From NCBI RefSeq assembly GCF_003284975.1, contig NZ_QMEU01000014.1:1-64000 (forward strand): 64,000 nucleotides of DNA. The letters are read 5' to 3'. A program made the translations under genes and the position numbers. The DNA is from Mycobacterium colombiense. Its GTDB lineage: Bacteria; Actinomycetota; Actinomycetes; Mycobacteriales; Mycobacteriaceae. Of the stretch, positions 62,053-64,000 are shown piece after piece (within the stretch, counting starts at the first letter, position 1; each line of letters begins with the position of its first letter). The notes beneath the pieces were generated by a model, which ran no database searches, was not told the origin of the DNA, and saw only the letters and a list, made by a program, of their open reading frames with translations.

Positions 62053-62075
62053 TTACGATACGGTAGGTAGCGTTA
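62053..62075. promoter_or_regulatory. Pseudo-palindrome at the TetR start, likely operator
   Basis: ACGATAC (62055-62061) and GTAGCGT (62067-62073) are mirror images at six of seven positions with a 5-bp centre; the symmetry extends weakly outward. It abuts the tetR ATG and fills the short divergent region before the Rv3168-like gene, so TetR binding here would control both directions. Confidence 0.5.
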
Positions 62076-62677
62076 TGAAAGCAGACCCGTCCGGCCTTGA
62101 CAAGGCCTCCGGCGCCGGCCGCCCGCGCGATCCGCGTATCGACTCCGCGATCCTTTCGGCGACCGCGGAACTGCTTGTCCAAACGGGCTATTCCAACATC
62201 AGCCTGGCCGCCGTCGCCGAGCGCGCCGGCACCACGAAATCCGCGCTCTACCGCCGGTGGTCGAGCAAGGCCGAACTGGTGCACGAGGCCGCGTTCCCGA
62301 CGGCCCCGACCGCGCTGGAGTCGCCGGCCGGGGACATCGCCGCCGACATGCGGATGATGATCGAGGCCACCCGCGACGTGTTCACCACCCCGGTGGTGCG
62401 TGCCGCATTGCCCGGTCTGGTTGCCGACATGACGGCCGACCCGGCGCTCAACGCTCGGGTGATGTCGCGGTTCGTGGATTTGTTCACCGCGGTGCGGGTG
62501 CGACTGCGGGAGGCGGTTGACCGGGGCGAAGCCCATCCGGATGTGGATCCCGACCGGTTGATCGAGTTGATTGGGGGAGCGACGATGTTGCGGATGCTGC
62601 TGCGTCCGGAAGAGGAGCTCGACGAGGCGTGGGTGGAGCAAACCACCGCCATCGTCGTGCACGGGGTGCGGCGGTGA
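62075..62677 (+). CDS. TetR-family regulator (Rv3167c-like)
   Basis: A 200-residue TetR repressor. The DNA-binding helix-turn-helix is at residues 25-65: SAILSATAELLVQTGYSNIS, LAAVAERAGTTKSALYRRW, SSKAELVHEA. The C-terminal helices form the ligand pocket and dimer face (EATRDVFTTPVVRAALPGLV, ADMTADPALNARVMSRFVDLF). By position it corresponds to Rv3167c of M. tuberculosis. It is divergent from the Rv3168-like operon with an operator-like dyad between, and overlaps the SDR gene by 4 bp (GTGA), so it likely controls both. Confidence 0.9.
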   Translation: MKADPSGLDKASGAGRPRDPRIDSAILSATAELLVQTGYSNISLAAVAERAGTTKSALYRRWSSKAELVHEAAFPTAPTALESPAGDIAADMRMMIEATRDVFTTPVVRAALPGLVADMTADPALNARVMSRFVDLFTAVRVRLREAVDRGEAHPDVDPDRLIELIGGATMLRMLLRPEEELDEAWVEQTTAIVVHGVRR

Positions 62678-63597
62678 CGGGGCGGCTTGCGGGTCGCGCC
62701 GCAATCGTCACCGGCGCCAGCCGCGGTCTGGGCCGGGCCATCGCGCTGGCCCTGGCCGGCGAGGGTGCGGCGGTGGCGGTCGCGGGGCGTACCGAAGAGG
62801 TCTGGGACGACCGGCTGCCGGGAACCATCGGCCAGACCGTCGCCGACATCGAGGCCGCGGGCGGGCGTGCCGTGCCGGTCCGGGCGGATCTGACCGACCG
62901 TGAGCAGGTTGCCCAGCTGGTGCAGTCGGCGCGAGAGGCGTTGGGCCCCATCGGGATTCTGGTCAACAATGCGGCCTTCACCGCGCCCGGGCGACCGCCG
63001 GCGCCGGGCGCCCCACCGCGTGACAGCACCGCCAAGCCGTCGGGTGGCGCCAAGCCGTCGGGTGCCGCCAAGCCAGCGGGTGGCGCCAAGCCGTCGGGTG
63101 CCGGCAAGCCCGGCTGGCCGGGATTCGTCAGCACGCCCCTGCACGCGTATCGCCGGCACTTCGAGATCGCAGTGTTCGCGGCCTACGAGCTGATGCAGTT
63201 GGTGTGCCCCGACATGATCGAGGCGGGTGGCGGCTCGATCGTCAACATCACCTCGGTCGCGTCGCGACTGCCTGGTGATGGGCCGTACGGCGACCGCAGC
63301 GGTGGCGTGCTGCCCGGGTATGGCGGATCCAAGGCCGCGCTCGAGCACCTGACCCAATGCGCCGCATTCGATCTGACCGACCACAACATCGCGGTCAATG
63401 CGCTGTCGCCGTCCAAACCGATCCTCACCCCGGGGCTCTCCTACTATGCCCGCAGCTTCGATGACACCGCATCGGAGGACGAATTCGCCCGCGCGGCAGT
63501 CGAATTGGCCCTAGTCGATCCCGGAAAGGTCACCGGCCGCACCATCGGTCACCTTCAGGTCCTCGACGGCAGTTTCCGGCCATTCACGCCTGCCTAG
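62674..63597 (+). CDS. Short-chain dehydrogenase with an internal Ala-Lys-Pro-Ser-Gly repeat insert
   Basis: A 307-residue SDR starting at GTG inside the tetR stop. Cofactor motif AAIVTGASRGLGRAIALAL, NNAAF near residue 98, active-site Ser in IVNITSVASRL and Tyr/Lys in GYGGSKAALEHL. After NNAAFTAPGRPPAPGAPPRD comes a low-complexity insert made of AKPSGG-type units, which lengthens the loop between strand 4 and the next helix by about 30 residues. It is encoded by an 18-bp tandem repeat. SDRs usually have no such insert, though the fold can tolerate a surface loop there. Substrate is unknown. Its stop codon overlaps that of the convergent HNH gene. Confidence 0.85.
   Translation: MTGRLAGRAAIVTGASRGLGRAIALALAGEGAAVAVAGRTEEVWDDRLPGTIGQTVADIEAAGGRAVPVRADLTDREQVAQLVQSAREALGPIGILVNNAAFTAPGRPPAPGAPPRDSTAKPSGGAKPSGAAKPAGGAKPSGAGKPGWPGFVSTPLHAYRRHFEIAVFAAYELMQLVCPDMIEAGGGSIVNITSVASRLPGDGPYGDRSGGVLPGYGGSKAALEHLTQCAAFDLTDHNIAVNALSPSKPILTPGLSYYARSFDDTASEDEFARAAVELALVDPGKVTGRTIGHLQVLDGSFRPFTPA
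63031..63120 (+). repeat. 18-bp tandem repeat inside the SDR gene
   Basis: Four close copies of GCCAAGCCGTCGGGTGGC start at 63031, 63049, 63067 and 63085, with a degenerate fifth to 63120. Unit length is a multiple of three, so gain or loss of a copy keeps the frame and changes the protein by six residues (Ala-Lys-Pro-Ser-Gly-Gly/Ala). Confidence 0.9.
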
Positions 63598-64000
63598 ACC
63601 GGCTTGCCTTCGGGCGGGTCGGGATCCCCGCGCAGCAGCTCGTCGGGATGGTGCGCATGATTGACCTCGGGCGGCCCCTTGCCGTCGGTCCAGGCGAGTC
63701 GGCCGTTGCCGGCCACCGCCGTGCGCCATTCGCCGCGCCCCACCGCGCCGTGGTCGGATCCGCAAGCGAAGAACAGGTTGTCGGCGTCCGTGCGTCCGCC
63801 CTCTGCCCATTCGTGGGCGTGGTGAATTTCGCAATGATAGCCGGGTTCGAGGCAATTGGGGTGGGTGCAGCCTCGGTCACGGGCGTAGCAGACGAGCCGT
63901 TGGTCCGCGGATGCGATGCGTTTTTGACGCCCTAGATACAACGGCCGGCCGGTGTGCTCGTCGAACACCGCAAGATAGTGAATTGCCTTGGCGGCCATGC
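63594..64000 (-). CDS. HNH endonuclease domain of a 13E12-type (DUF222) protein, cut by window edge
   Basis: The C-terminal part of a gene that continues beyond the right edge. Visible are RPLYLGRQKRIASADQRLVC, the zinc/HNH core RDRGCTHPNCLEPGYHCEIH with HHAHEWAEGGRTDADNLFFACG, and WRTAVAGNGRLAWTDGKGPP. This is the carboxyl end of the mycobacterial 13E12 repeat family, multi-copy proteins with an N-terminal DUF222 and a C-terminal HNH domain. The core Cys and His residues are intact in this part. Nuclease activity is inferred. An in-frame ATG at 63998 exists but is probably internal. The copies are often near mobile or recombining regions. Confidence 0.88.
   Translation of the reverse strand, partial: MAAKAIHYLAVFDEHTGRPLYLGRQKRIASADQRLVCYARDRGCTHPNCLEPGYHCEIHHAHEWAEGGRTDADNLFFACGSDHGAVGRGEWRTAVAGNGRLAWTDGKGPPEVNHAHHPDELLRGDPDPPEGKPV

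Noticed and set aside
63031..63120. CRISPR-like repeat
   Set aside because: The 18-bp units are directly adjacent without spacers and lie in frame inside a gene.

Overview
The window is high-GC actinobacterial DNA and comes from a mycobacterium, most likely a slow-growing nontuberculous species. The markers are an Mce A-type C-terminus at the left edge, a DevR/DevS (DosR/DosS) pair, an Hsp20 that closely matches the 18-kDa antigen of M. leprae and M. avium, PknH-sensor-type and haemophore-type proteins, a 13E12-type HNH protein at the right edge, and a block whose genes and relative orientations resemble Rv3167c-Rv3171c of M. tuberculosis. These matches are from memory, so the species is not decided here.

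Layout. 1-3.7 kb: end of an mce gene, a DMT-type transporter, a short-chain dehydrogenase (SDR) and a lipid-kinase-like protein. 4.1-10.3 kb: a compact four-gene operon behind an AT-rich 420-bp leader. It encodes a fatty acyl-AMP ligase/carrier/thioester-reductase fusion, a ferritin-like di-iron protein, an epoxide-hydrolase-like enzyme and an FAD/[2Fe-2S] reductase. Together these look like a pathway that makes and then oxidatively processes a fatty aldehyde; this is the best candidate for an undescribed system. 10.3-17.5 kb: a methyltransferase, a MarR/hydrolase pair with a clear palindromic operator, membrane proteins and a NarL-type two-component system. 17.7-28.8 kb: a hypoxia/redox/stress district with an Acg-type nitroreductase, a pyridoxamine-oxidase-like protein, devR-devS, hsp18 and its MerR-type neighbour, two ANTAR proteins, two flavoprotein reductases and a zinc alcohol dehydrogenase. 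28.9-43.8 kb: glgX, a diguanylate cyclase, an SDR, an aldo/keto reductase, a sensor-like protein, a lipoprotein, hemerythrin, UdgX, a ThDP enzyme, topoisomerase IB, a haemophore, a DUF3349 protein and a nuclease/phosphatase.

43.9-47.0 kb: a tightly overlapping operon of glycosyltransferase, acyl-CoA-dehydrogenase-like protein, PIG-L deacetylase and methyltransferase, which looks like a small biosynthetic pathway of unknown product. 47.0-50.6 kb: a nucleotidyltransferase, a Rho-N-like small protein, a decayed katE catalase, a STAS-ATPase fusion and a decayed CheR-PAS gene; this is a zone of gene loss. 50.8-54.5 kb: a glycosyltransferase-like protein, an AraC regulator and an exported amine oxidase. 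54.6-63.6 kb: the Rv3167c-Rv3171c-like block (hpx-like hydrolase, aofH, Rv3169-like, Rv3168-like phosphotransferase, TetR), interrupted by an MFS transporter/flavin monooxygenase pair and followed by an SDR that carries an 18-bp tandem repeat. The window ends inside an HNH/13E12 gene.

Regulation visible by eye: sequences matching the SigF promoter (GTTT-N14-16-GGGTAT) stand before glgX, the zinc alcohol dehydrogenase and its divergent flavoprotein, hemerythrin and its divergent lipoprotein, the nucleotidyltransferase and the DUF1360 gene. This suggests that 23-47 kb is rich in general-stress genes. DosR-like boxes lie between the pyridoxamine-oxidase-like gene and devR. I saw no rRNA, tRNA, CRISPR array, insertion sequence or origin.
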